The notes under the pieces were generated by a model. It saw only the letters and a program-made list of their open reading frames with translations, did not search any database and was not told the origin of the DNA. Below, one piece after another: positions 9,443 through 17,361 of a DNA stretch of 64,000 nt; position 1 is the first letter of the stretch; every line of letters begins with the position of its first letter. The DNA lies in contig CALXOX010000002.1 in assembly GCA_944390125.1 (NCBI GenBank), forward strand, positions 84,312 to 148,311, read 5' to 3'. Source of the stretch: an uncultured Alphaproteobacteria bacterium. Its GTDB lineage: Bacteria > Pseudomonadota > Alphaproteobacteria > Rs-D84. The position numbers and the translations under genes were made by a program.

Positions 9443-9470
9443 AAAAAAGCCGGTTTTTACCGGCTTTTTT
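9443..9470 (-). terminator. Terminator of the fabH-ihfA operon
   Basis: The stem AAAAAAGCCGGT/ACCGGCTTTTTT with a TTTT loop overlaps the ihfA stop codon. Confidence 0.88.
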
Positions 9471-9759
9471 ATGATTGTTTTGCAACGCGTTTTCTAAAAT
9501 CGTTGCTTGGTCTAAATGACGCTACACGACGTGCAGAAATTATTGCAGGGGCACCAGTTTTAGGGTTGCGTCCCATGCGCTGTGGTTTGGTAAGTATTTT
9601 AAAACTGCCGAACCCAGCAAATTTAACCTCTTCGCCATGAATCAACGATTCGCTAATTTCTTCAAATACAATATCAACTAACTTAAAAGCATCGGCCGTC
9701 GTAAGTCCGAACTTTTCTCGTAATCTATTTGCAAAATCGCTTCTGGTTATTGTTGCCAT
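9469..9759 (-). CDS. ihfA: Integration host factor subunit alpha
   Basis: 96 residues of the HU/IHF fold. The DNA-bending arm region RMGRNPKTGAPAIISARRV followed by FRPSNDFRKRV is diagnostic for the alpha subunit of IHF rather than HU. The N-terminal MATITRSDFANRLREKFGLT is also typical. It sits 10 bases after fabH on the same strand, the conserved alphaproteobacterial order (plsX-)fabH-ihfA, so the two are co-transcribed. With an IhfB partner from elsewhere it would bend DNA for transcription, replication initiation and site-specific recombination. A MerR-family gene that often follows ihfA is absent here. Confidence 0.93.
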   Translation of the reverse strand: MATITRSDFANRLREKFGLTTADAFKLVDIVFEEISESLIHGEEVKFAGFGSFKILTKPQRMGRNPKTGAPAIISARRVASFRPSNDFRKRVAKQS

Positions 9760-9769
9760 TTTTTCTACC

Positions 9770-10708
9770 TTATACTCTAATCAATGCTGCACCCCATGTA
9801 AGACCGCTGCCGAAAGCAGGGTACAACACAAGTTGACCTTTTTTAATTATATTATTATCAAACGCATATGATAATGCAAGAACACCAGATGCACCACTTG
9901 TGTTTGCGTGCTTATCAACCGTTACTAATATTTTTTCTAATGGGAAACCCAAACGTTGCGCACCACTTTGAATAATACGTAAATTCGCCTGATGTGGAAC
10001 AATCCAATCAACGTTATCTGCAGTAATTCCAGCATGTTCCATGATGTAATTTGCGGCCTCTGGCATTAAAGTTACTGCTTTCTTATAAGTTTCGGGCCCA
10101 TTCATCATTATATGGTGATCAGGAGTTCCATATAACATTCCCATTTCTTTACCGTCAGACATGACGACTGTGTCTATGATGCCGGAATAACTGGATGTAG
10201 AATGTTCAAAGATAAGAGCACCAGCACCATCGCCGAACAAAACGGCGGTACTGCGGTCATTCCAATCAATGAAGCGAGTCATCTTTTCAGCACCAATAAT
10301 CATGATACGCTTATGAATGCCTGCGGTAAAGAAAGCCCGTGCACAATGTAAAGCGTAAATATAACCCGTACATGCGCCGCGAACATCAAAAGCCGGTGCG
10401 TTATTTGTTGCGCCCAACCGTCCCAATACCTGAACACCAACGGACGGAAAATCTAATTCAGGGGATGTTGTTGCGACAATTGTCATATCAATATCATTGA
10501 TAGAAAGCCCTGCCTTTTCCAATGCGCGTTGTGCGGCAATTGTAGCCATGTCGACCACTGTTTCATTGTCTGCAGCAAAATGACGTTCGCGCATACCAGT
10601 ACGTTGAACAATCCATTCATCGGAAGTGTCGACGATTTTTTCTAAGTCTTGGTTTGTTACAATTTTCTCGGGTAAATAAGACCCATAACCAATTAATCTG
10701 CTTCCCAT
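9770..10708 (-). CDS. fabH: 3-oxoacyl-ACP synthase III (KAS III)
   Basis: 312 residues, close to the usual 317. The thiolase-fold active site is complete: Cys 113 in GACTGYIYAL, His 239 in IVPHQANLRI and Asn 269 in HANTSGASG. The enzyme condenses acetyl-CoA with malonyl-ACP to start type II fatty acid synthesis. The ATG at 10708 is preceded by AAAGGGATAAATGGG-like sequence with an acceptable ribosome site. It heads an operon with ihfA. The usual upstream partner plsX is not adjacent; it ends near base 152 on the other strand. Confidence 0.95.
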   Translation of the reverse strand: MGSRLIGYGSYLPEKIVTNQDLEKIVDTSDEWIVQRTGMRERHFAADNETVVDMATIAAQRALEKAGLSINDIDMTIVATTSPELDFPSVGVQVLGRLGATNNAPAFDVRGACTGYIYALHCARAFFTAGIHKRIMIIGAEKMTRFIDWNDRSTAVLFGDGAGALIFEHSTSSYSGIIDTVVMSDGKEMGMLYGTPDHHIMMNGPETYKKAVTLMPEAANYIMEHAGITADNVDWIVPHQANLRIIQSGAQRLGFPLEKILVTVDKHANTSGASGVLALSYAFDNNIIKKGQLVLYPAFGSGLTWGAALIRV

Positions 10709-10799
10709 TTATCCCTTTCCTTTATTTTAATCCGGGGTATTATACAAGCCGAGAATACAACTTGCAATATTAAAATCTGTGAATAAAATATAGTTCGTT

Positions 10800-10875
10800 G
10801 TCCCCATAGTTCAACTGGATAGAATAGAGGTTTCCTAAACCTTTGATACAGGTTCGATTCCTGTTGGGGATACCA
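10800..10875 (+). tRNA. tRNA-Arg (anticodon CCT)
   Basis: A 76-nt cloverleaf with encoded CCA. The acceptor pairs GTCCCCA with TGGGGAT (a G-T pair at the end). The D arm is GTTC/GAAT, the anticodon loop TTCCTAA reads CCT, and the T arm is ACAGG-TTCGATT-CCTGT. It decodes AGG arginine codons. Its last 19 bases are repeated twice more downstream in tandem 110-bp units. Confidence 0.93.
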
Positions 10876-11150
10876 GAGGCGTCGAGCCTGTGTGGAAGGT
10901 TCGAACCGCAGCAAAAAGGCGGAATTACGCCGGTCACCGTTAGGTGATTTTGCAAGGTGACGAAGTATTCCTGTTGGGGATACCAGAGGCGTCGAGCCTG
11001 TGTGGAAGGTTCGAACCGCAGCAAAAAGGCGGAATTACGCCGGTCACCGTTAGGTGATTTTGCAAGGTGACGAAGTATTCCTGTTGGGGATACCAGAGGC
11101 GTCGAACATGTGTGGAAGGTTTGACGCAGATTAAAAAGGCGGACGGCAGT
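10857..11150 (+). repeat. 110-bp tandem repeat carrying the tRNA-Arg 3' end (rtT-like)
   Basis: The 19 bases ATTCCTGTTGGGGATACCA, ending the tRNA, start at 10857, 10967 and 11077, so the period is exactly 110. Units one and two (10857-10966 and 10967-11076) are identical. The third keeps the tRNA-derived part and the first 12 bases or so, then diverges and fades by about 11150. Within the spacer are self-complementary pieces: GGTTCGAACC, GGCG...CGCC around GAATTA, and GTCACC...GGTGAC. No protein reading frame on the plus strand fits. The layout matches the E. coli tyrT locus, where tRNA 3' ends recur in tandem 178-bp units. Confidence 0.9.
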
Positions 11151-11181
11151 GCGCCAATTTATTTTGTGAAGGTTTTAAATT

Positions 11182-11508
11182 ATGAAAAATAAAGCAGTAA
11201 AAATAGGAATTATCGCAAGTATATTGCCTCATTTATTTTGTTGTGTGTTGCCGATAGTTTTATCAATAGTCAGTTTGTTTACACCTGAAGTGGCTCATGC
11301 AGAATTTATACCTCATTGGTTTGAGCCGTGGTTATTTGTATTTTCTGGTTTAATGTTGTGTCTTTCTTGGTTTTTAGTTGCACGAGATTGTCATTGTGAG
11401 TGTGAACATTGTCATGGTGAACATCATCATACGCAAAAGATTATACTGGCAGTTATCACAATCATATTTATTGTAAGTATAATCTTACATTTTATTGCTC
11501 ATCATTAA
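11182..11508 (+). CDS. Small His/Cys-rich membrane protein, MerC-like
   Basis: 108 residues with three predicted membrane helices (about 8-30, 48-68 and 87-106). The first carries LPHLFCCVLPIVLS, an adjacent Cys pair followed by Pro as in MerC/MerT-type metal carriers. The loop between helices two and three is a metal-binding-looking CHCECEHCHGEHHH cluster, and the protein ends HFIAHH. A role in moving or sensing a soft or transition metal such as Zn, Cu or Hg is plausible but unproven. The start has a TGAAGG site. It lies directly after the tRNA-Arg repeat and before a terminator, without a merR- or copper-type neighbour. Confidence 0.7.
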   Translation: MKNKAVKIGIIASILPHLFCCVLPIVLSIVSLFTPEVAHAEFIPHWFEPWLFVFSGLMLCLSWFLVARDCHCECEHCHGEHHHTQKIILAVITIIFIVSIILHFIAHH

Positions 11509-11515
11509 ATTATAT

Positions 11516-11543
11516 AAAAAAGCCGGCATTTGCCGGCTTTTTT
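11516..11543. terminator. Bidirectional terminator
   Basis: AAAAAAGCCGGC/GCCGGCTTTTTT lies around ATTT, between the convergent membrane-protein and M13 peptidase genes. Confidence 0.88.
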
Positions 11544-11544
11544 A

Positions 11545-13539
11545 TTACCATATTTTAACACGTTTCTCTGGTGCCAGATACATCTTGTCTGTCGGTGTGA
11601 TATTGAATGCATCGTACCATGCATCAATATGCGGCAGTATGCCGTTCACGCGCCATTCCCCAAGAGAGTGTTCGTCCATTTTTGTCAGGCGGATTGCTTC
11701 TGCATCACGAATGTTTTGTGCCCAAACACCGGCATAAGCAATAAAGAATCTTTGCTCTGATGTTAGGCCATTGATTGTGTCACTTGGTGTTGCAAAGTTT
11801 TTATATGCGGTATATGAAACTGTTACACCACCATAGTCCGCTAAGTTTTCGCCCAACGTAAATTCTCCGTTGGCATTCACGCCTGGGGCGATTTCTATTT
11901 TATTAAAGAAATCTTTCATTACGTTGGCACGTTTTGTGAAAGCTTCTGCATCTGTCTCTGTCCACCAGTCACGCAAGTTTCCATTCTTATCAAACTGACG
12001 GCCAGAATCATCAAACCCGTGTGTCATTTCGTGGCCAATTACGCTGCCAATTGCTGCGTAATTAAATGCATCATCTGCTGCCATATCAAAGAATGGGTAT
12101 TGTAATATTCCTGCTGGGAAACATACTTCATTAGTTGAAGGGTCGTAATATGCATTTACTTCATGTGCGTTCATGTACCAAATAGTTGGGTCTTGTTTTT
12201 GGCCAATTTTATTCAGCCAAAATGCGTCTTCAAATTCAGAAACACGAACTACGTTTTCCCACAATGATGCCTCTGCACTGATATTCAAGTCTGAATAGTC
12301 GCACCATTTGTCTGGGTAACCAATTTTTGCTTTAAACGTATTCAGTTTTTCCAGCGCTTGCGTTTTTGTTTCATCGGACATCCAGACCAGATTTTCTATG
12401 CGCATACCTAATGCACGCTGTAAGTTTTTTACTAGGTGTTGCATGCGTTCTTTTGCTGCGGCAGAAAAATATTTTTCAACATACAACCGACCTATTTCTT
12501 CGCCTAAAGAACCGTCTAATAGAGCAACTGCACGTTTCCAACGTGGTTTTTGCTCTTTTTGACCAGCCATAGTGCGGTTATAGAAATCAAACGAAATTTC
12601 ATAAGTTTTATCATCTAAAACGGTATCTGCAGCACTAATAATACGATATTTTAGATAATCTTTAATTAAATCTAAATCTGTATCGTTCATAATGGCGATG
12701 GATTCAGCAATTGCTTCTGGCTGATTTATATTTATTTCTTTCGCTGTTATTGCGCCGCGTGCTGTCAAATACGCATCCCAATCAAAGTTCGTAAATTTCT
12801 CTTTTACTTCGCTGATTGGCATTTTGTGATAATTAGCGTTCGGGTCACGTAATTTTTCTTTCGGATAGAAAGATTTTGCCATGCGTTCTTCTAATGCATA
12901 TAATTTTTCGGCATCAATAGAAAGTCCAAAATTTTGTGTTTGTTTTGTTATAAATTCAAGATATTTTTTTCGAATTTCGACAGACTTTTCGTCCTGGTCA
13001 AAATAATAGTCTCTTGATAAACCCAGCCCGCCTTGTCCAATGTTGTATAAATAGTACTCGCTATTTTTTTCATCTAATGCCACGCCATCGCCCCAGAAAG
13101 CCGATGAAAAATGGTGCATTTTTCCGAGGTATGTTGGTAATTCAGATTTTGTCTTTATTTCATCTATTTCATCTAGATACTTTTTAATGGGCGCGATTTT
13201 ATCAGAATTTAATTTTTCTTCATTCATTGCAATGGAATATAGTGTTCCGATTTTACCTGTGTCTGTTTCTGCAATTTCACGTACACGTTGCAAATTCGTA
13301 TCGTGTAATATTTCGAAAGAACCGTATCTAGAATAATCATCTGGAATAGGATTTGCTTTTTGCCATCCCAAAGTTGCGTAATCATAAAAATTATCACCTG
13401 GACGAATTGAAGAGTCCATGTTTTCTGCTTTGATTCCAGTTGTCATAACTACCTCCTTTGGTCTGGTAATAAAGTATGCCGTAATAACTGCGAATACAAC
13501 TGCAATTATTCCAATGACATTTAAAAATTTATGTTGCAT
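11545..13539 (-). CDS. M13 family zinc metallopeptidase (PepO/neprilysin type)
   Basis: 664 residues. An N-terminal hydrophobic segment (about 7-24) acts as signal or anchor, placing the enzyme outside the cytoplasmic membrane. The zinc site is complete: HEMTH at 503-507, then the third-ligand motif GENLADYGGV near 563. The protein ends in LAPEKRVKIW, near the family's usual R-x-W terminus. Family members cleave oligopeptides up to about 40 residues. The start lies 5 bases after the hemW stop, and the hemW ATG-AGG-TAA end supplies its ribosome site (TGAGGTAA), so translation is probably coupled. Its presence behind hemW may be only operon packing. Confidence 0.92.
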   Translation of the reverse strand: MQHKFLNVIGIIAVVFAVITAYFITRPKEVVMTTGIKAENMDSSIRPGDNFYDYATLGWQKANPIPDDYSRYGSFEILHDTNLQRVREIAETDTGKIGTLYSIAMNEEKLNSDKIAPIKKYLDEIDEIKTKSELPTYLGKMHHFSSAFWGDGVALDEKNSEYYLYNIGQGGLGLSRDYYFDQDEKSVEIRKKYLEFITKQTQNFGLSIDAEKLYALEERMAKSFYPKEKLRDPNANYHKMPISEVKEKFTNFDWDAYLTARGAITAKEININQPEAIAESIAIMNDTDLDLIKDYLKYRIISAADTVLDDKTYEISFDFYNRTMAGQKEQKPRWKRAVALLDGSLGEEIGRLYVEKYFSAAAKERMQHLVKNLQRALGMRIENLVWMSDETKTQALEKLNTFKAKIGYPDKWCDYSDLNISAEASLWENVVRVSEFEDAFWLNKIGQKQDPTIWYMNAHEVNAYYDPSTNEVCFPAGILQYPFFDMAADDAFNYAAIGSVIGHEMTHGFDDSGRQFDKNGNLRDWWTETDAEAFTKRANVMKDFFNKIEIAPGVNANGEFTLGENLADYGGVTVSYTAYKNFATPSDTINGLTSEQRFFIAYAGVWAQNIRDAEAIRLTKMDEHSLGEWRVNGILPHIDAWYDAFNITPTDKMYLAPEKRVKIW

Positions 13540-13544
13540 TTAAA

Positions 13545-14603
13545 TTACCTCATTAAATTTAGTATTAAATCGTCTAAAATCAACATGCCTTTTTCTGTTG
13601 CAGAAATTCTGTTGTCGAGCGTTTTTTGTAACAGTTCAGGGTTGTCAATAACGTATTGCATATTTATTATTTTTTCTACGTCGCTGTCAAGGTAAACGCC
13701 ACGTGTTTGACGAAGCCCTGTTATTACGCGTTCTTCAGCGCGTGCTGTATTGGACAGTTTTTCAAATTTTTCATTGTTTCCCAGTTGTTCGTACCATTGG
13801 TTGTCTATGAATATTCTGCCAGCAGCTCCTTGGCCAATGCCAATATAAGGTGCGCCGTCCCATATGTTTAAATTGTGTTTACATTCTTCTCCAATCACCG
13901 CATAGTTAGATACTTCATAACGCGGTAATTTTAAGTATTCTGAGATTGCGGAATACATATCAGCCATTTCTTCGTTAGAAGGCATTTTCAGATTCATTCT
14001 TCCAAATGGCGTATCTGGTTCTATGGTTAGTTCATACATTGAACAGTGTTTTAGATTCAAAGAATTTATATCTTTGCAAGTTTGTATAACGTCTTCGACT
14101 GTTTCGTTTGGTAATCCATAGATAAAATCAGCAGATAATCTAATATTTTTCTTTTGGGCAATGCTTATTATGTTTAGTGCGGTTTTGGTATCGTGTCGCC
14201 GTCCTAAGAACTTTAACTTTTCATCATTTAAAGATTGTACACCAATTGATAATCTGTTGGCACCGGCATTGATAAATTCTGATAATTTGTCTTCGTTTAT
14301 AGTGCCAGGATTAGCTTCCAAAGTGATTTCGCAATCATTATTGATTGATAATGCTGAATTTATGATTGATATAATTTTATCAAATGTTTTGGTTGGCATT
14401 AGTGACGGCGTGCCGCCACCAAAAAATATGGTTGGTACAGAAATTTTGCCCAGTTTTTGTGCCCAGTATTTTATTTCTTCTATTATATTATTTTCATAAA
14501 GTTCCCAATTTGGCATAGCGCAAGCACGAGAAAAGAAAGCGCAATAGTTGCATTTGGATATGCAGTAAGGAACATGAATATATATGTTATGAGGTACGAC
14601 CAT
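13545..14603 (-). CDS. hemW: HemW-like radical SAM heme chaperone
   Basis: 352 residues. The radical SAM cluster motif CISKCNYC near residue 14 has the extra Phe/aromatic and Cys context of the HemN/HemW group (YIHVPYCISKCNYCAFF). FFGGGTPSLM follows, along with a HemN C-terminal domain. At this length and without the N-terminal extension of HemN it is HemW, the heme-binding protein once annotated as coproporphyrinogen oxidase, which hands heme to respiratory enzymes. A true HemN function cannot be excluded from sequence alone. No strong ribosome site precedes the ATG. It is translationally linked to the downstream peptidase. Confidence 0.85.
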   Translation of the reverse strand: MVVPHNIYIHVPYCISKCNYCAFFSRACAMPNWELYENNIIEEIKYWAQKLGKISVPTIFFGGGTPSLMPTKTFDKIISIINSALSINNDCEITLEANPGTINEDKLSEFINAGANRLSIGVQSLNDEKLKFLGRRHDTKTALNIISIAQKKNIRLSADFIYGLPNETVEDVIQTCKDINSLNLKHCSMYELTIEPDTPFGRMNLKMPSNEEMADMYSAISEYLKLPRYEVSNYAVIGEECKHNLNIWDGAPYIGIGQGAAGRIFIDNQWYEQLGNNEKFEKLSNTARAEERVITGLRQTRGVYLDSDVEKIINMQYVIDNPELLQKTLDNRISATEKGMLILDDLILNLMR

Positions 14604-14714
14604 GCCGATATTCTATACAAAATAGTTTAGAAATCCAGTTTTTGATTATTTATGCAAAAAAAGTGCTTTCAATAGAAATAATTTTTATGTTAGAATACTT
14701 TTAACAATGTAGGT

Positions 14715-16187
14715 ATGAATACAGGAAGGCTATCATTTTTATGCGGAATTCTGGCGCCCTTGACGGCATTTGCGTCGAACGAGGGTGTTCCGTCTTATTA
14801 TCAAACAGAGACAACGACTGCTAATCAGGCAGCGTATGGTCAATATGCAAGTCAGGGTTATACAAAGTATGTTGGTCAATCTGGAAATAAGCAGATTGTG
14901 GGCAGTCAATCGTATTCTTATCAGGTTCCGCGTCCGACTGTAAGTACTAATGTTGGTGCAATGACTGCTAATGGTATTGCATTACCGACGGAAGATAAAA
15001 CTAATGTTTACGCGACTTATACTCGTCGTTTTGCAGATTTTGAATTCAAAACAGGTGTAAATTCTGTTTTGGAATGGGATGATATGGTGTTTAATGAAAT
15101 TGGTGTTGGCGTGCAACACAATTTCAGCGTACGTAATTTTGATATGTTCGCGTATGGTGAATATAGTATGGGCTTTATGTCGCATGGTGGCATGTCCATG
15201 GACTATGACTTAGAACCATATGATAATTCTAAACCAAACGAAGGTATTTTTACGATATCTGTTGGTGATCAAACGGGACGTACGAATCATTTCAAAGTTG
15301 GAATTGGTGCTCACCATATTTGGGATATAGGTGGTTGGAAGTTATCACCGTCTTTTGGTTATGAAATCTTTAATCATAATTTAGAGATGTCAGACCATTA
15401 TTATCCGAATCCAGGTATATTCTTACCATTGATGACCAATAATGGTGATTACGTATACGGCGATTTGGAGGGTAATTATTATTCTGTGCCAATCAATATG
15501 GAGGCTCCAGATGATTGGTATCAGGTATGTATGTCGCCAGAGGATATCAAGTTAGTTCAAACATCTAATTCAGGTGGTATTTTTGGTCTAGGCACAAGTT
15601 TGATTACTGGTGATTACAATCCAGATATGGGATATATTCCTTGGGGTGTAGATTCTGGCGAGTGCGTAATTATTGGTGGTGATGGCCCTGTTATTGTTGA
15701 GGGTACGACGCATATTTATAACACAACCTGGTCTGGTTTTTATGTAGGGTTGGAAATAGAAAAGCAGATGACGTTGGCTGATAAATTGCGTTTTTATTTC
15801 CAGGTAGGTTTGCCGAATTATTCGTCTGAAGGGACTTGGCCGAACCGTACTGATTGGCAACAAAATCCGAGCTTTATTGACGAAGGCAGCAACGGTGCAT
15901 ATTCATATGCGGCAGAGATGGAATATAATTATAGAATTTCTGATCGTATGCAGTTAGCGATAAAGGTTGATACTAATTTATTCTATGTTGGTAATATAGG
16001 TGGTGAACTGTATTTAGCAGAGTACTCACAATGGTTGGTTGACGAAAACGGTTATTATGTTACCGATGATAATGGTTTGCCAATTTTGGAAACTGTTCCG
16101 GCGCAAACTGTTTATATTAGCGATCAATTAGAGCATGCTACTTGGCAGTCTTTCGGTTTGCATGTTGGTTTAAAATACTCATTTTAA
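14715..16187 (+). CDS. Outer-membrane beta-barrel protein, 490 aa
   Basis: A signal peptide (about 1-20, ending TAFAS) is followed by a Tyr/Gln-rich linker to about residue 75 and then alternating aromatic/polar strands to a terminal Phe (VGLKYSF), as expected for an outer-membrane barrel. I cannot assign a substrate. The N-terminal linker (YYQ...GYTKYVGQ) resembles in style that of the barrel protein at 30486-31577, so the two may be distant paralogues. It is followed after 12 bases by an MltB-type transglycosylase, which suggests an envelope-assembly unit. Confidence 0.75.
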   Translation: MNTGRLSFLCGILAPLTAFASNEGVPSYYQTETTTANQAAYGQYASQGYTKYVGQSGNKQIVGSQSYSYQVPRPTVSTNVGAMTANGIALPTEDKTNVYATYTRRFADFEFKTGVNSVLEWDDMVFNEIGVGVQHNFSVRNFDMFAYGEYSMGFMSHGGMSMDYDLEPYDNSKPNEGIFTISVGDQTGRTNHFKVGIGAHHIWDIGGWKLSPSFGYEIFNHNLEMSDHYYPNPGIFLPLMTNNGDYVYGDLEGNYYSVPINMEAPDDWYQVCMSPEDIKLVQTSNSGGIFGLGTSLITGDYNPDMGYIPWGVDSGECVIIGGDGPVIVEGTTHIYNTTWSGFYVGLEIEKQMTLADKLRFYFQVGLPNYSSEGTWPNRTDWQQNPSFIDEGSNGAYSYAAEMEYNYRISDRMQLAIKVDTNLFYVGNIGGELYLAEYSQWLVDENGYYVTDDNGLPILETVPAQTVYISDQLEHATWQSFGLHVGLKYSF

Positions 16188-16199
16188 GGGGTGCGTAAT

Positions 16200-17291
16200 A
16201 TGAAGAAAAGTTCTTTAATCGCACGCCTAGTGGGCGTTGCGATGGTGTTTTTTTTGCCACTATCTGCGCATGCTGATGTGGGGGCGTTTGATGTAGATCG
16301 TTGGTATGAAATATTGGGAGATATTCGTACACGCGCAATCGCACAAAATATTTCGAAAGATACTATAGATGCAACGTTAAAATACCCTGCGTTTATTCCC
16401 GCAATTGTAAAAAGTGATAGAAATCAGGCTGAATTTAAATTGACTTTGGATGGTTATTTGGCCCGTACTGTAAATCAACGTCGGATAGAGCAGGGGCGTA
16501 AAATGGCCAAAACGTACCCAACAATGCTGTCTCGTGTAGAAAATAAGTATGGTGTACAACCACATGTGATATTGGCTTTTTGGGGATTGGAATCTAATTA
16601 TGGGGAATATCGCGCAGCGCATAAGTTGACGGACGCTTTTTTAACCTTGATTTACGAGGGGCGCAGGGAAACTTTTTTTGGGAATCAATTATTAGCACTT
16701 ATGAAAATTGCTGATGATAATGGTTTGGATATAAACGATATTCATGGCAGTTGGGCTGGTGCAATGGGGCATTTTCAGTTTATACCAACGACATTGCAGC
16801 AGTATGGCGCGGATGGCAATGGTGACGGGAAAATAGATATTATACATAGTGTTGGAGACGCTATGTTTAGTGCTGGTAATTATCTGCATAAGCTAGGTTG
16901 GAATCCGAATGAAAAAATTGTTCGCAAGGTTATATTGCCTGGAAACTTTGATATTTCTTTGTTAGATGGGAAGACTAAAAAGTCTTTAACTGAATGGGCA
17001 TATATGGGGGTAATGAATCCGGATGGGACAACTATACCGACGGCAGATATGGTTGCTGGTTTAGTTGCGGATGTAAATCAAATCCAAGAGCAACGTGCAG
17101 CGGCAATTGCTGCAGCTGCGGCGAATGTTGCAACTGGGGTTGTTGATCCAAATGCAATTGATACAGACGTTGCGCCGCAACCAGTTATATATGCGTATTT
17201 GACGTATCCGAATTTTTATAGAATCAAGAAGTGGAACAGCTCGAATTGGTATGCAATAGCAGTGGCCACCTTGGCGGATGAGTTGAGATAA
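16200..17291 (+). CDS. MltB-type lytic murein transglycosylase
   Basis: 363 residues from the ATG at 16200, chosen because AAGGGGTG lies 8 bases upstream; a GTG at 16191 is in frame but overlaps that site. A signal peptide (to SAHA) precedes an SLT_2 domain. The catalytic Glu lies in FWGLESNYGEY, with the WAGAMGHFQFIPTTLQQYG and DGDGKIDI-like signature (DGNGDGKIDIIHSVGDA) of the MltB family. It cleaves glycan strands to 1,6-anhydro-muropeptides in the periplasm. No lipobox is seen, so it is probably soluble. An Ala-rich stretch (about residues 295-320) interrupts the C-terminal part. Confidence 0.9.
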   Translation: MKKSSLIARLVGVAMVFFLPLSAHADVGAFDVDRWYEILGDIRTRAIAQNISKDTIDATLKYPAFIPAIVKSDRNQAEFKLTLDGYLARTVNQRRIEQGRKMAKTYPTMLSRVENKYGVQPHVILAFWGLESNYGEYRAAHKLTDAFLTLIYEGRRETFFGNQLLALMKIADDNGLDINDIHGSWAGAMGHFQFIPTTLQQYGADGNGDGKIDIIHSVGDAMFSAGNYLHKLGWNPNEKIVRKVILPGNFDISLLDGKTKKSLTEWAYMGVMNPDGTTIPTADMVAGLVADVNQIQEQRAAAIAAAAANVATGVVDPNAIDTDVAPQPVIYAYLTYPNFYRIKKWNSSNWYAIAVATLADELR

Positions 17292-17361
17292 TAAAATAAT
17301 TGAAAAAGGCGGATTTCTTTGCTATTCTTGATAGGGTATAAGTATTAAAAGGGACTATCTT

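Noticed and set aside
10693..11024. Minus-strand frames across tRNA-Arg and its repeats, starting MLRFEPSTQARR
   Set aside because: They are reverse translations of the tRNA and of the tandem repeat, repeated only because the DNA is repeated.
10857..11150. CRISPR array
   Set aside because: The unit is 110 bp and contiguous with identical intervening sequence, includes a tRNA 3' end, and no cas genes occur.
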